From positions 32,021 to 43,891 of the forward strand of contig DHCD01000022.1 in assembly GCA_002398105.1 (NCBI GenBank): 11,871 nucleotides of DNA, read 5' to 3'. The translations under genes and the position numbers were made by a program. The notes under the pieces were generated by a model that made no database searches, was not told where the DNA came from, and saw only the letters and a program-made list of their open reading frames with translations. Positions 1 through 7,977 of this stretch are shown piece by piece (the first letter of the stretch is position 1; the number at the start of each line of letters is the position of its first letter). The stretch comes from Syntrophomonas sp. UBA4911 (GTDB taxonomy: Bacteria; Bacillota; Syntrophomonadia; Syntrophomonadales; Syntrophomonadaceae).

Positions 1-44
1 TTATTAAAATGATAACCTGCCGGACAATAGTCGGAGCTTAAACA

Positions 45-70
45 GTTTCCCCCGGAAAACTACGGGAAAC
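45..70. repeat. Inverted repeat downstream of the methyltransferase gene
   Basis: A perfect 7-base inverted repeat, GTTTCCC at 45-51 and GGGAAAC at 64-70, lies 46 bases past the methyltransferase stop codon. It could form a hairpin with a 12-base loop in the transcript of that gene. No T-tract follows on either strand, so it is only a weak candidate for a terminator. The rest of 1-115 shows nothing recognisable except a 10-base palindrome at 79-88. Confidence 0.3.
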
Positions 71-115
71 GTCCTAGTGAGAATTCTCTCATTCAAGTCC
101 GCTCTAAATATTTCC

Positions 116-931
116 CTATAGATGCACCCGTCCCTGGAAGGTGGAATAAGTGAAAAATGCGTAATAATTGGGGGTGTCCAGGATCAAATCCGGTGATTCC
201 GCTGAGCACAAGCGTTGGTAGTCCCGCCAGTCAATGGGGCTCAGCTCCGCTTCCGGATTGCCCCAGCGCATGGAGAACAAGTCGATCAGGGCCGTTTTTA
301 TCTCCGGTCTTAACGGAGCACAAACATCCTGTACAAAGGTTTGTGCCCGGGCCGGCTGCAGTCCAGACTGTGCAAACCAATCAAGTCCGCACATGATATG
401 CCGTTCCGGTTTCATGGTGAGAGAATAAGGGGCTATCCCGGCCGCGGTAGCGTTTAATTTCGCCTCCAGCAGCGGGTATCCGGGCAGCAAAACTTGCGAG
501 GACCATATCATAACTGCGATTAATCCTCCCGGCTTCACCACCCGTGCCAGTTCGCTTAACAATACTACCGGATCTTCGGGTATAGAGCCTAGACAGTCCA
601 TACTGAATGCCCAATCAAAACTCTTGTCCCCAAAAGGAAGCCTCCGGGCGTGACTTTCCTCAAAAGCAACCCGGTTCGTCATACCGGTTTGGCCGGCCAA
701 CCAACGTGCTTGGGCCAAGAACTCGCCGTTTGCATCAAGGCCGGTTATATGAGCAGAATGTCCCAGCATTTCTGCCAGCATCATCGTATACAGGCCCGGC
801 CCGCACCCCAGATCTAATCCCCGGCTTTCCGGAGGAAGCTGCCAGGAATCAAATATCCTGCGGACCAGCTGCTCGCGCAGCGGGTGTGACAGCAGCAGGC
901 TCTTGAGATATTGGCTCTCTTTTGCAGGCAT
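116..931 (-). CDS. Class I SAM-dependent methyltransferase, 271 aa
   Basis: A soluble cytoplasmic methyltransferase of the Methyltransf_11/25 type. Motif I, GLDLGCGPG, is at residues 38-46 and binds S-adenosylmethionine. The acidic end of the second strand is at GLDAN (64-68). The LPFGDKSFDWAF segment (98-109) and ARVVKPGG (129-136) are the usual post-motifs of this fold. The 271-aa length is normal, with a variable C-terminal part that would set the substrate. The ATG at 931 follows a good ribosome site (GAGGAG about 8 bases upstream). The gene stands alone, divergent from the yibE/F gene to its right. The acceptor substrate cannot be told from sequence: a small molecule or quinone-like compound is as likely as anything else. 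Confidence is high for the enzyme class and none is claimed for the substrate. Confidence 0.88.
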   Translation of the reverse strand: MPAKESQYLKSLLLSHPLREQLVRRIFDSWQLPPESRGLDLGCGPGLYTMMLAEMLGHSAHITGLDANGEFLAQARWLAGQTGMTNRVAFEESHARRLPFGDKSFDWAFSMDCLGSIPEDPVVLLSELARVVKPGGLIAVMIWSSQVLLPGYPLLEAKLNATAAGIAPYSLTMKPERHIMCGLDWFAQSGLQPARAQTFVQDVCAPLRPEIKTALIDLFSMRWGNPEAELSPIDWRDYQRLCSAESPDLILDTPNYYAFFTYSTFQGRVHL

Positions 932-1117
932 TGTTTATCACTCCTCTGCTAAAAAACATTTGTGCCTAAATATGCATTACCCGGTTCTATTATTAATCTT
1001 ACAATCAATTACCAATCGCTGTTTAAGCATAGGAAAAAATTGCGGAGCAGTTTCAGCATACAACTGCAATAAAGCGGGGGCTTGGGACCAACCACCTGTT
1101 TATCAATAGGAACCCGA

Positions 1118-1151
1118 CCGCTTAAAAAAGCGGAAGACATCTTTTCGTCTT
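1118..1151. repeat. Two adjacent small inverted repeats
   Basis: CCGCTT (1118-1123) pairs perfectly with AAGCGG (1128-1133) around a four-A loop. Immediately after it, AAGAC (1134-1138) pairs with GTCTT (1147-1151). They could be the relic of a terminator or part of a structured leader on either strand. The function is not determined. Confidence 0.35.
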
Positions 1152-1164
1152 GTTATCAATAATA

Positions 1165-1329
1165 CTATATCCAGATATTTTTATCTGAAATAAACCCCCG
1201 GATTTTGTTGCGGGTATATTCATACTTGTCGTAAGCATGGTCTTCTTCCGAAACCCCCTGTTTATAAATCACCAGGTTTATTGCTGCTGATAGCTTATTT
1301 AATCCTAAAATATTAATATTTTGAAACAA
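1165..1329 (-). pseudogene. Possible 54-codon gene remnant, unknown
   Basis: On the minus strand an open frame runs from a possible TTG at 1329 to TAG at 1165. It encodes 54 residues with protein-like composition, including the hydrophilic segment GVSEEDHAYDKYEYTRNKIR followed by GFISDKNIWI at the end. The frame stays open a little further upstream but shows no ATG and no ribosome site. I do not recognise a family. It may be the 3' end of a decayed gene or chance coding in AT-rich DNA. The mixed acidic, basic and aromatic pattern is what makes it worth recording. Confidence 0.22.
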
Positions 1330-1430
1330 AGATTCATTTTTGATAAAAGTTAATATTTACATAGCAAGTTAATTTTTTAATACGGTGGATAGGAGCTTGA
1401 TACCTGGTCTGTTTGCATAGGGAGTATAGA

Positions 1431-2518
1431 ATGCGAAATATTTTATGGGTTCTGGGAATTGTTTTTCTGATCATATTAGGAACAAGTCCGGCATATGGCC
1501 AGAATGGCCCGGAAATGAACGAAGACCGGGCTGAAACCGTCAGGGCGCGGGTACTGGACAGCCAACCGGACGGTCAGAATTATATTCTCACCGTACAAAT
1601 CGACGGCGGTCTGTATAATGGACAGACCCTGGAACTTCCTTATGCGCAAATATATCCAAACCATAAAATCATAATTCGTCCCGGAGACGAAATGCTGGTA
1701 CAGCTCGAAAGCAACGGCGATAAAATTACCGGTGCATATATTTCCGGTTATGTACGCGACAAGAAGTTAATGCAGCTGGCGGGAGCTTTTGTATTCGCCC
1801 TGATAGTCATGGGCGGCAAAAAAGGCTTAAAATCAGTCGTCTCTCTAATAATCACAGGGGCAGCTATTTTTTTGTTATGCTTCCCGCGTTTTTTCGGGGT
1901 TATGATCCTATTCTCACCACAATTTTGGTCTCCACAATAGTATCAATCATAAGCTTTTCTATCATTTCCGGAAGAAACCTCAAGACCCTGGCAGCCATCA
2001 TAGGAACGACAGGAGGAGTGCTGGTAGCAGGAATCCTGGCTTATATTACAGGTTCAGCCGCACAGTTGACAGGTTTTAGCGATGAAGAAATGCAGAGCTT
2101 GTTGTTTATTCCGCAGCAGATAAACTACGACTACCAGGGTATTTTATTCTCAGGCATGATCATCGGGGCTCTGGGTGCAGTTATGGATGTCGGCATGTCG
2201 ATTGCCTCGGCGATTGAAGAAATCAAACTGGCCAACCCATCTGTTGGAACTTGGTCTTTAATCCGGGCGGGTATGAACGTAGGCCGGGATATCATGGGTA
2301 CGATGGCCGACACCTTGATCCTGGCTTATACCGGCGGAGCCATACCGCTTATGCTGGTCTTTATGGCTTATAATACGTCCTTGATAAAGATCATTAATCT
2401 GGATCTGATCGCCACCGAAGTGGTACGAGCGTTAAGCGGCAGTATTGGTTTAATCATAGCCGTTCCCATTACTTCTACAGCCGCAGGTATACTATACGGC
2501 CGGCTTCGTTCTCCTTAA
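1431..2518 (+). pseudogene. YibE/F-family membrane protein, split by a -1 frameshift
   Basis: Two overlapping frames together make one YibE/F-like protein (Pfam YibE/F) of about 362 residues. The function of this multi-pass membrane family is poorly defined. The first frame starts best at ATG 1431: AGGGAG sits 6 bases upstream, better than the TTG at 1413. It encodes an N-terminal membrane or signal segment (about residues 4-24), an extracytoplasmic beta-rich domain, and the conserved GGKKGLKS before the second helix. It then runs out of family similarity and stops at 1940. Similarity resumes in the -1 frame at LPAFFRGYDP (1880 onward) and continues through GALGAVMDVGMSIASAIEE, GRDIMGTMADTLILAY and a final hydrophobic segment to TAA at 2516-2518. 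The switch falls at a run of seven T (1867-1873), read as ATT TTT TTG. One extra T would restore a single frame. A real mutation, a homopolymer sequencing error or programmed slippage are all possible. Confidence 0.82.
1867..1898 (+). other. T7 slippery run with downstream mini-hairpin in yibE/F
   Basis: The zero-frame codons ATT TTT TTG contain the heptamer T TTT TTG (1868-1874), which fits the X XXY YYZ pattern of -1 slippage sites. A short stem, CCCG (1883-1886) with CGGG (1895-1898), starts 8 bases after it. The stem is only 4-5 base pairs, so its stimulating power is doubtful. Confidence 0.4.
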
Positions 2519-2546
2519 TTACCGCATGAAGAGTTGATGATTTTAT

Positions 2547-2564
2547 ACGGCCAACGCAAGCCGT
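2547..2564. terminator. Weak hairpin between convergent yibE/F and feoB ends
   Basis: ACGGC (2547-2551) and GCCGT (2560-2564) form a 5-base-pair stem with an 8-base loop in the 51-base gap between two convergent genes. No proper T-tract follows on the plus strand. On the minus strand it is followed by ATAAAAT. It is plausible as a weak bidirectional terminator only because of its location. Confidence 0.3.
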
Positions 2565-2569
2565 CCCCC

Positions 2570-4076
2570 CTAAAAAATTAAAAGCCCGACATGATAGGCA
2601 AGGGTAGACATCAACAAGGCCATTGCGATATAATACCCGGCAATACGCAGCGTCCAGCGGAGCGAATGGCTTTCCTGCAGGGTGGCCGCCACTGCCATGA
2701 GACAGGGGACGTTAAAGAAAAAGGCATAGGTAAAGGCCAGCGCTTCGGCTTTGGAAATGCCGGTCAGCAAAGCTCCTCCCAGGGTTGCGGCGTTTACCGG
2801 GGTCTGACCCGATATGGCGCCCCAGATGCCCGCGGCTTCCCCGGAGGCGCTGAACAAAGAAGCCAATACGCCCAGGGCGGCCTCCTTGCCCATGGCGGAA
2901 GCGACGAAGGCCATAAAGGTCTGCCAGCGCAGCCCGAACCACATGGTAACCGGTTCAATAAAGACGCCGATTTTATAAATAACGCTGTTGGCCACATTTT
3001 CGTCGGCGGTATAGGACAAAGACCAGAAGAGAACTGAAACCAGAATGATGATCTTTAAGGCGCGCCCCAGCACATCACCCATACGGCTGAATACAAAGCG
3101 GAACAGATCCCGGTATCGGGGCCGGTGGTAAGGCGGCAGTTCCATGATAAGGCCGCTTCGGTCGCTTTCCTTGAGCAGCGATTTTCCAAATATCCTGGAG
3201 GTGATCACCATGTGCAGCAGGGCGACTGCAAACAGCGACAAAACCACCAGAAACGCGCCGCTGCCGAAGAAAACGCTGCTTACCAGTCCTACCACACTCC
3301 AGGTGGCGGCGCAGGGCACTACCCAGGAGAGAGCTATGGTGGTGACCCGCTGCCCCCAGGAGTCAATGACCCGGGTGGCCGTGACCCCGCCGATATTGCA
3401 GCCGAAGCTTACCAAAAACGGCATGACCGCTTTGCCTTGCAACCCCAATTTGGACATGACGTTGTCAAAAACATAAGAAATACGGGCCATATAGCCGATC
3501 TCTTCCAAGAAACCGAATACCAGGCTGATGCCGAACACAAAGCTGACCATCATCAGCGCAAAAGAGACGGCGGTCAGCACTGCATCGCAGAGCAGGGAAA
3601 TAATCACGGCCGGCAGACCGATTGAGGACATTCACTGGACCAGCGGTGGGGATAAGAGACTGGGCAAATAGCCGAACAAGCCCATAAAGGGCATGGCAAT
3701 CGCCATAGAGACCATCAGTCCCAATATGATAACCCCGACCGCGAGGGGATTGCCCCAGGTTTTACTGGTAGCCAGGCGATCAAAACGGCTCATCAGGGGC
3801 TTCGCATCATTTTTTACGCTTATGTTGCCCTGGAGCAGAGTTTCAATCCACTTGAATTTGCATATGCCGGTCAGCAGGCTGCCGTCTTTGACCTTGGCCA
3901 GCCGGTCAGTGAGCTGGCCGCCGAGGTCGTCGCTCACGGCGGAGCTGACCGTCTCCAGGACCAGCGTGTCTTGCTCCAGCAGTTTGGCGGCCAGCCAGGT
4001 TGAGGAAAAGCCGGACACGCCCTCGCCGGGCAATAAGGCCAGCACCTGCTGATAGGGGTCGCCAATCATTTCCGTG
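2570..4076 (-). pseudogene. feoB: FeoB ferrous iron transporter remnant: no G domain, in-frame TGA
   Basis: FeoB is a membrane Fe(II) transporter with an N-terminal GTPase domain and a C-terminal channel domain. Here only the linker and channel remain. The upstream part (about 4076 to 3635) has the LAAKLLEQD segment, FKWIETLLQ and the first membrane helix, ending PPLVQ, then TGA at 3634-3632. The next codon in the same frame is ATG 3631. It opens a 353-residue stretch with EEIGYMAR, the first Gate motif GCNIGGVTATRVIDSWGQR (from residue 77), MELPPYHRPRYRDLFR, and a late VPCLMAV (from about 308). Both open stretches are in one frame, so the TGA interrupts a continuous protein. A Trp codon (TGG) at this place would read naturally. 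No Shine-Dalgarno precedes ATG 3631. None of the GTPase motifs G1-G5 is present. The 5' edge is joined to another gene. Non-function is likely, although the 353-residue channel part could in principle still be made. Confidence 0.85.
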
Positions 4077-4227
4077 TAAAGACTTCGGAGCTCTGGACCA
4101 ATACGGTCTGCAGTGATTCGGCCCCGTTCTGAGCCGCAGGCTGATTGATTAAGCGGCTGGCTTTGCCCAGCCCGAAAAGGGCCAGAATGACAACCGGCAC
4201 CAGCCACAGCTTCCATTTGCTCTTCAT
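4066..4227 (-). pseudogene. 5' fragment of a putative membrane-fusion (HlyD/RND adaptor) gene
   Basis: ATG 4227 overlaps the stop of the upstream half-transporter in an ATGA arrangement, with GGAG 6 bases before it. This is the classic start of a translationally coupled gene. The 53-residue product begins MKSKWKLWLV, has one hydrophobic anchor (about residues 6-20) and then a polar stretch ending LQTVLVQSSEVFTRK. That is the layout of the N-terminus of periplasmic adaptor/membrane-fusion proteins, where a V-T-V/SEV strand precedes the biotinyl-lipoyl domain. It then ends at TGA 4068-4066, exactly where FeoB similarity takes over in a different frame. I infer that a deletion removed the rest of this gene, any genes between, and the 5' half of feoB. 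The family assignment rests on a short stretch and is tentative; the coupled start is firm. Confidence 0.5.
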
Positions 4228-5972
4228 AGCATGCTCCACCCTTCCGCCGCTTCACGAATGGTCAGGAATCTTTTATAAACACCCTCCTGTCCGCTCAGTT
4301 TCGCATGGGTTCCTCTCTGGGCAATACGCCCCTGATCCAGGACCAGGATCTGATCGGCATTATAAATGGTGGCCAGACGATGGGCGATGATGACGATGGT
4401 TTTATCATGCACCAGATTGCTGATCGCCTGCTGGATGGCATGCTCATTTTCGGGATCTACGCTGGCTGTGGCCTCGTCCAGAATCACGATGGGGGCGTCT
4501 TTAAGCATGGCCCGGGCTATGGAGATACGTTGTTTTTCCCCGCCGGAAAGGGTGACTCCGCCATCGCCGATCACGGTCTGGTAGCCCTCCGGTAGATTCA
4601 TAATGAAATCGTGGCAGCAGGATTTCCGGGCTGCCTCCACCACCTCTTCGAAACCGGCCTCGGGATTACCGAAGCGGATATTGTTGAACACCGTGTCCCG
4701 GAACAGATAGACCTTTTGAAACACCATGCTGATGTTTTTGAGCAGGCTGTCGCAGGTCATGGCTTTGACATCGACGCCGCCGATTGACACGCTGCCCCGG
4801 TCGACGTCATAGAATCGGGCCATCAAGCTGCATAAGGTCGATTTGCCGCTTCCCGAAGGGCCGACGATGGCGGTGGTAGTGTTTTCCGGGATGGTGAAGG
4901 AAACATCCTGCAGGACATCCCGCTGGTCATAGGCGAAGGTAACGTCCTGAAAACGGATATCATGGGCGGATAAATCCATATCCCGGCCGTCTTTATCAAT
5001 AAATGACGCCTGTTCTATGCCTTCCAGCTTATCCAGGGTGGCGTCGATGATTTTCAATACATGCACCGCGCTGTTCATCTGCTCCACCTGTCCGAAGATG
5101 ACGAAGGAGAAAATGGCCATCATCAGCATGGCGGGGATATCCATGCTTCCCCGGGCGGCCGATAAGGCCGCGGCCAGCACGATTCCTACCGAGGCCGCCT
5201 TGAGTGCGAACAGATGGAGGCAGTTGTAAGGAACATAATTTTTTTCGATTTTGATGTTGATGTCCTTGCTGGCCTTATAAGCCTGGCGGATACCGGCGAC
5301 CGAAACTCCGTCCTGCTTGAATGACTTGACCACCGCCATGCCCCTCACATACTCAATGGTGGCGGCGATCATGGCGTCCTGGGCCTTTTGATGCACCGGC
5401 GCATTGACGTTGCCCCGCCGGCCCAGCAATTTCAGGAACCAGGCGGACGCCAGTATGCCGGCCAGGGCAATCAGGGCAACCCACCCATTGAAAAAAGCCA
5501 GGCAGAGCACCATGGTCAGCGCGCTGATGTACCCGTTGACCACCACGTCGATCATCTTCATGCCCAGCATCTCTATAAACGATAAATCGGTGGTTACCGC
5601 CGAGGCCAGCTCGCCGGTGTTCCTCCGGCTGAAAAAGCCCAGCGAGACCCGCTTCAGGATGTCGCCGATCACTATTCGCTGTTCCGCCGTCACTTCGTAG
5701 CCGATGCTTTCCTGGGTAGTGGCGCGCAGATAAGCAAACCAAAAGCGGCCGGCCACCATGATCACCATGAAGCCCAGCATGTAAAAGGCCCAATCGGCGG
5801 TCAGGGTAATTTCACCGCTCCTATCCTTCAGAATCAGATTCAGCCCGTAAGCGGCTCCCATAATCGGCATGGCGGTGAACAGGGTATGGAAGAATGAATA
5901 GACGAAGCCGATGTATAAGCGGTGGCTGCGCTCACCGGACCATTGCATAATGCGCCTGATGGTGCTAAACAT
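4224..5972 (-). CDS. Half ABC transporter, exporter fold, second of a pair (YbtP/IrtB-like), 582 aa
   Basis: A type I exporter-fold half-transporter: six membrane helices in the first ~300 residues, then one ATPase domain. Walker A is GPSGSGKST (371-379), the signature LSGGE (475-479), Walker B IVILDE (495-500) and the H-loop IAHRLATI (H531). All catalytic residues are present. The start ATG 5972 overlaps the stop of the upstream half-transporter by 8 bases (ATGTTTAG), so the two are co-translated and very probably form a heterodimer. Similar pairs (YbtPQ in Yersinia, IrtAB in mycobacteria) import ferric siderophores despite the exporter fold. The AraC regulator upstream and the iron genes around support that role, but export of a peptide or metabolite cannot be excluded. 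The stop codon is shared with the start of the next, truncated gene. Confidence 0.88.
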   Translation of the reverse strand: MFSTIRRIMQWSGERSHRLYIGFVYSFFHTLFTAMPIMGAAYGLNLILKDRSGEITLTADWAFYMLGFMVIMVAGRFWFAYLRATTQESIGYEVTAEQRIVIGDILKRVSLGFFSRRNTGELASAVTTDLSFIEMLGMKMIDVVVNGYISALTMVLCLAFFNGWVALIALAGILASAWFLKLLGRRGNVNAPVHQKAQDAMIAATIEYVRGMAVVKSFKQDGVSVAGIRQAYKASKDINIKIEKNYVPYNCLHLFALKAASVGIVLAAALSAARGSMDIPAMLMMAIFSFVIFGQVEQMNSAVHVLKIIDATLDKLEGIEQASFIDKDGRDMDLSAHDIRFQDVTFAYDQRDVLQDVSFTIPENTTTAIVGPSGSGKSTLCSLMARFYDVDRGSVSIGGVDVKAMTCDSLLKNISMVFQKVYLFRDTVFNNIRFGNPEAGFEEVVEAARKSCCHDFIMNLPEGYQTVIGDGGVTLSGGEKQRISIARAMLKDAPIVILDEATASVDPENEHAIQQAISNLVHDKTIVIIAHRLATIYNADQILVLDQGRIAQRGTHAKLSGQEGVYKRFLTIREAAEGWSML

Positions 5973-7755
5973 TTTGTCTCAGCTCTCCTTTCTCACCGCC
6001 GGCCGCCCATTGTTTTGCTCCTATATGGGCTTCCCACATTTCTTTATAAAGGCCGTTCCCCGCCAGCAGCTCGGCATGGGTACCGGTTGCGGCCACCCGG
6101 CCTTTATCCATGACAATGATCTGGCCGGCGTTCTTGATGGTCGACAGCCGGTGGGCGATGACCAGCAAGGTTTTGCCTTTGATCAGGGCGGAAACGGATC
6201 TTTGCAGCTGGTCTTCGTTTTCCGGGTCGGTGAAAGCGGTAGCTTCATCCAGGATAATGAGCGGCGTGTTTTTCAAAATGGCCCTGGCGATGGCGATCCT
6301 TTGCTTTTCCCCGCCGGATAGTTTTCGGCCCGCTTCCCCGGCGTCGGTGTCATAACCGTCGTCCAGGCGGCGAATGAACTCGTCGCAGCAGGCGGCTTGA
6401 GCCGCCCTGATTACTTCGGCGTCGGAGGCTGCGGGGTTGCCCAGCCGTATGTTTTCCAGCAGCGAGCAGTTGAACAGAAAATTATCCTGGGTCACGAAGC
6501 TCACCGTATCGGCCAGTTGGCCCAGAGGAAGCCTTTTGATGTTTACGCCGCCGATAGTGAGCTCTCCGCCGCCGACATCCCAAAACCGCGCTATCAGCCG
6601 GGCCACCGTCGATTTTCCTCCTCCCGAAGGTCCCACCAGAGCGTTGAGGCTTCCTTGCGGAAGTTTCAGATTGAGGTCATGAATCACGCTGTTTTCCGTA
6701 TCGGCGGCATAGGAGAAGGAGACATTTTTCAATTCAATGTCATAGCGCTGAAGCTCCACCGGCTCGTCGATGCTTTCCAGCTCCTGCAGGTTCAAAAACT
6801 GATCTGCGTCTTTTACGGCGTACTCGATGGATTTTAGGTCATTGACAAACACCGTGAAACTGCTTAAGGGCGCCACAATCCCCAGGGACAGGATCAAAGC
6901 CATGGTCAGCTCGGCCGGGTTCAAGGAGCCGTTTATATACAGATACATGCCGACCGGCATGGTGCCCAGCAGGGTTGACGGCAAGACCGCGCCGCCGAGG
7001 TTCATGAGCTTCCAGGTGCTTCTGAACCAATCCAGGGTATACTCTTTGAACGACTCCACCGCTTGCCGGAATTTTTCATAGGAGGAGGCCGACTGGTTAA
7101 AGGCCTTGATGACTTCGATGCCCTCCACATACTCCACAATCACGCTGTTCACATGGTTGCTGGCCTCCATATAATCCGCATACTGCTGGTTAAACCTCCT
7201 CATCATGACCGCATAGGCGGCGACGGCGACCGGCACCGTAGCCAGGGCCGCCAGGGCCATGCGCCAGTCTATGGCCGCCAGGTAGGCAAACACGCCCAGG
7301 GGCAAAAGCAGGTTGGAGATGCCCTCCGGGATGAGATGGGCCAGCGGCAGTTCTATGGTTTCCACCCGGTCTACCATCACGCTTTTGAGCTTGCCCACCG
7401 GCTGGTCCAGCACGGTACCCAGCGGGGCTTTCATCAAGCGGTCGGCCATCTTGTTGCGCATGTTTTCCAGGATAGTGTAGGCGGATAAATGGGCCAGCGT
7501 GGTGGATAAAGCGTAAAAGCCCAGCTTCACAATATATCCGGCCAGAGCTACGGCCGACCAGAAGAGGATGTCGTTCATTGTCTGCTTTCCGTTGAAAAAC
7601 AAAATGAGGATCTGATAAACGCCCAGATAGGGCACGAGTCCGCCGGCCACACTGACGATGGCGCATATGATTGAAATGACCATTTTCAGCCTGCATTCCG
7701 CGGCAAAAGACAAAACCGTGTTCAGCCAATTCTTTCTTTTCATTTTCGCGACCAT
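5965..7755 (-). CDS. Half ABC transporter, exporter fold, first of a pair (YbtQ/IrtA-like), 596 aa
   Basis: Membrane domain about 1-310, ATPase domain about 340-580. Walker A GPSGGGKST (375-383), Q-loop TQDNF (422-426), signature LSGGE (479-483), Walker B LIILDE (499-504) and the H-loop H535 are all intact. The D-loop region reads ATAFTDPENE, a variant seen in siderophore-type half-transporters. Two starts compete. ATG 7755 follows GGGGAG with no spacing, while in-frame ATG 7743 (MKRKNW) lies 12 bases after it. I keep the longer form but the shorter one is quite possible. The gene lies 222 bases downstream of the AraC regulator on the same strand and is the first gene of the transporter pair. 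Substrate by context: an iron chelate (inferred). The intergenic segment before it contains nested inverted repeats that may regulate it. Confidence 0.88.
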   Translation of the reverse strand: MVAKMKRKNWLNTVLSFAAECRLKMVISIICAIVSVAGGLVPYLGVYQILILFFNGKQTMNDILFWSAVALAGYIVKLGFYALSTTLAHLSAYTILENMRNKMADRLMKAPLGTVLDQPVGKLKSVMVDRVETIELPLAHLIPEGISNLLLPLGVFAYLAAIDWRMALAALATVPVAVAAYAVMMRRFNQQYADYMEASNHVNSVIVEYVEGIEVIKAFNQSASSYEKFRQAVESFKEYTLDWFRSTWKLMNLGGAVLPSTLLGTMPVGMYLYINGSLNPAELTMALILSLGIVAPLSSFTVFVNDLKSIEYAVKDADQFLNLQELESIDEPVELQRYDIELKNVSFSYAADTENSVIHDLNLKLPQGSLNALVGPSGGGKSTVARLIARFWDVGGGELTIGGVNIKRLPLGQLADTVSFVTQDNFLFNCSLLENIRLGNPAASDAEVIRAAQAACCDEFIRRLDDGYDTDAGEAGRKLSGGEKQRIAIARAILKNTPLIILDEATAFTDPENEDQLQRSVSALIKGKTLLVIAHRLSTIKNAGQIIVMDKGRVAATGTHAELLAGNGLYKEMWEAHIGAKQWAAGGEKGELRQNV

Positions 7756-7977
7756 CTCCCCGATTCCATAAATCCAAGACCGATTTCTCCCGGCACGCTA
7801 CCGCACAAGGTAAAAGCATCATGCATCGGTCTGCCATACAACGATAGGGACAGGCAGATTAATCTAACCAATCCCTATTCTAATCGACTCCATGATGCCT
7901 GCCACTCCGCGAGGGTTGAACCTGCTCCGATCGGACGGTTAAATTGGGGCAACCGGGTTTTCCCCGGGGGCGAAAAG
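7756..7977. other. Intergenic leader between araC-type gene and transporter pair
   Basis: This 222-base gap between two genes of the same strand is long for an operon. It probably carries the promoter and operator of the transporter pair, the natural target of the adjacent AraC regulator. Nested inverted repeats occupy 7816-7898 and are listed separately. Near the AraC stop codon a GC-rich inverted repeat, CCGGG and CCCGG around TTTTC (about 7949-7963), could be a weak terminator but lacks a T-tract. I could not identify a convincing -35/-10 pair or direct-repeat AraC sites by eye. Confidence 0.5.
7816..7898 (-). repeat. Nested inverted repeats, candidate structured leader RNA
   Basis: Three concentric perfect inverted repeats are visible: GCATCATG (7816-7823) with CATGATGC (7891-7898); ATAGGGA (7844-7850) with TCCCTAT (7872-7878); and the palindrome AGATTAATCT (7856-7865) in the centre. 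Competing arms CTGCC (7831-7835), GGCAG (7853-7857) and CTGCC (7899-7903) could pair in mutually exclusive ways. On the minus strand the whole lies 61 bases or more before the first half-transporter gene. It may be a folded leader, a protein operator or a small palindromic repeat. It matches no riboswitch class that I can name with confidence. Confidence 0.4.

Larger units (their letters stand above)
932..1430. other. AT-rich intergenic region between divergent genes
   Basis: About 500 bases separate the methyltransferase (-) and yibE/F (+) starts. The stretch is much richer in A+T than its flanks, especially from 1300 to 1390. It contains a 6-base-pair hairpin CCGCTT-aaaa-AAGCGG (1118-1133), followed by a second inverted repeat, AAGAC (1134-1138) and GTCTT (1147-1151). 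Neither has a clear T-tract. A minus-strand reading frame with protein-like composition occupies 1165-1329 and is listed separately. Promoters for both flanking genes should lie here, but I found no match good enough to call. I see no riboswitch signature that I recognise. Confidence 0.5.

Noticed and set aside
79..88. Palindrome GAGAATTCTC
   Set aside because: A 10-base palindrome with an EcoRI site is expected by chance at this length, and no function is suggested by position.
3632..3634. In-frame TGA in feoB as selenocysteine or recoded Trp
   Set aside because: FeoB has no selenocysteine forms that I know of, no clear hairpin is visible just after the codon, and the gene is already missing its G domain. 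A nonsense change is simpler.
4081..4255. First ~58 codons of the 207-codon frame upstream of feoB
   Set aside because: This part is the out-of-frame reading of the transporter end and the adaptor fragment. Real FeoB similarity begins only near 4076.
7190..7837. Minus-strand 215-aa open frame
   Set aside because: It overlaps the first half-transporter in another frame, has no ribosome site, and its residues show the Gly/Arg/His-rich look of an out-of-frame shadow.
7844..7878. Plus-strand AGGGACAGGCAG resembling a piece of a metal-sensing riboswitch
   Set aside because: The resemblance is from memory and covers a few bases only. On the plus strand it would lead into antisense of the regulator, not into any gene.
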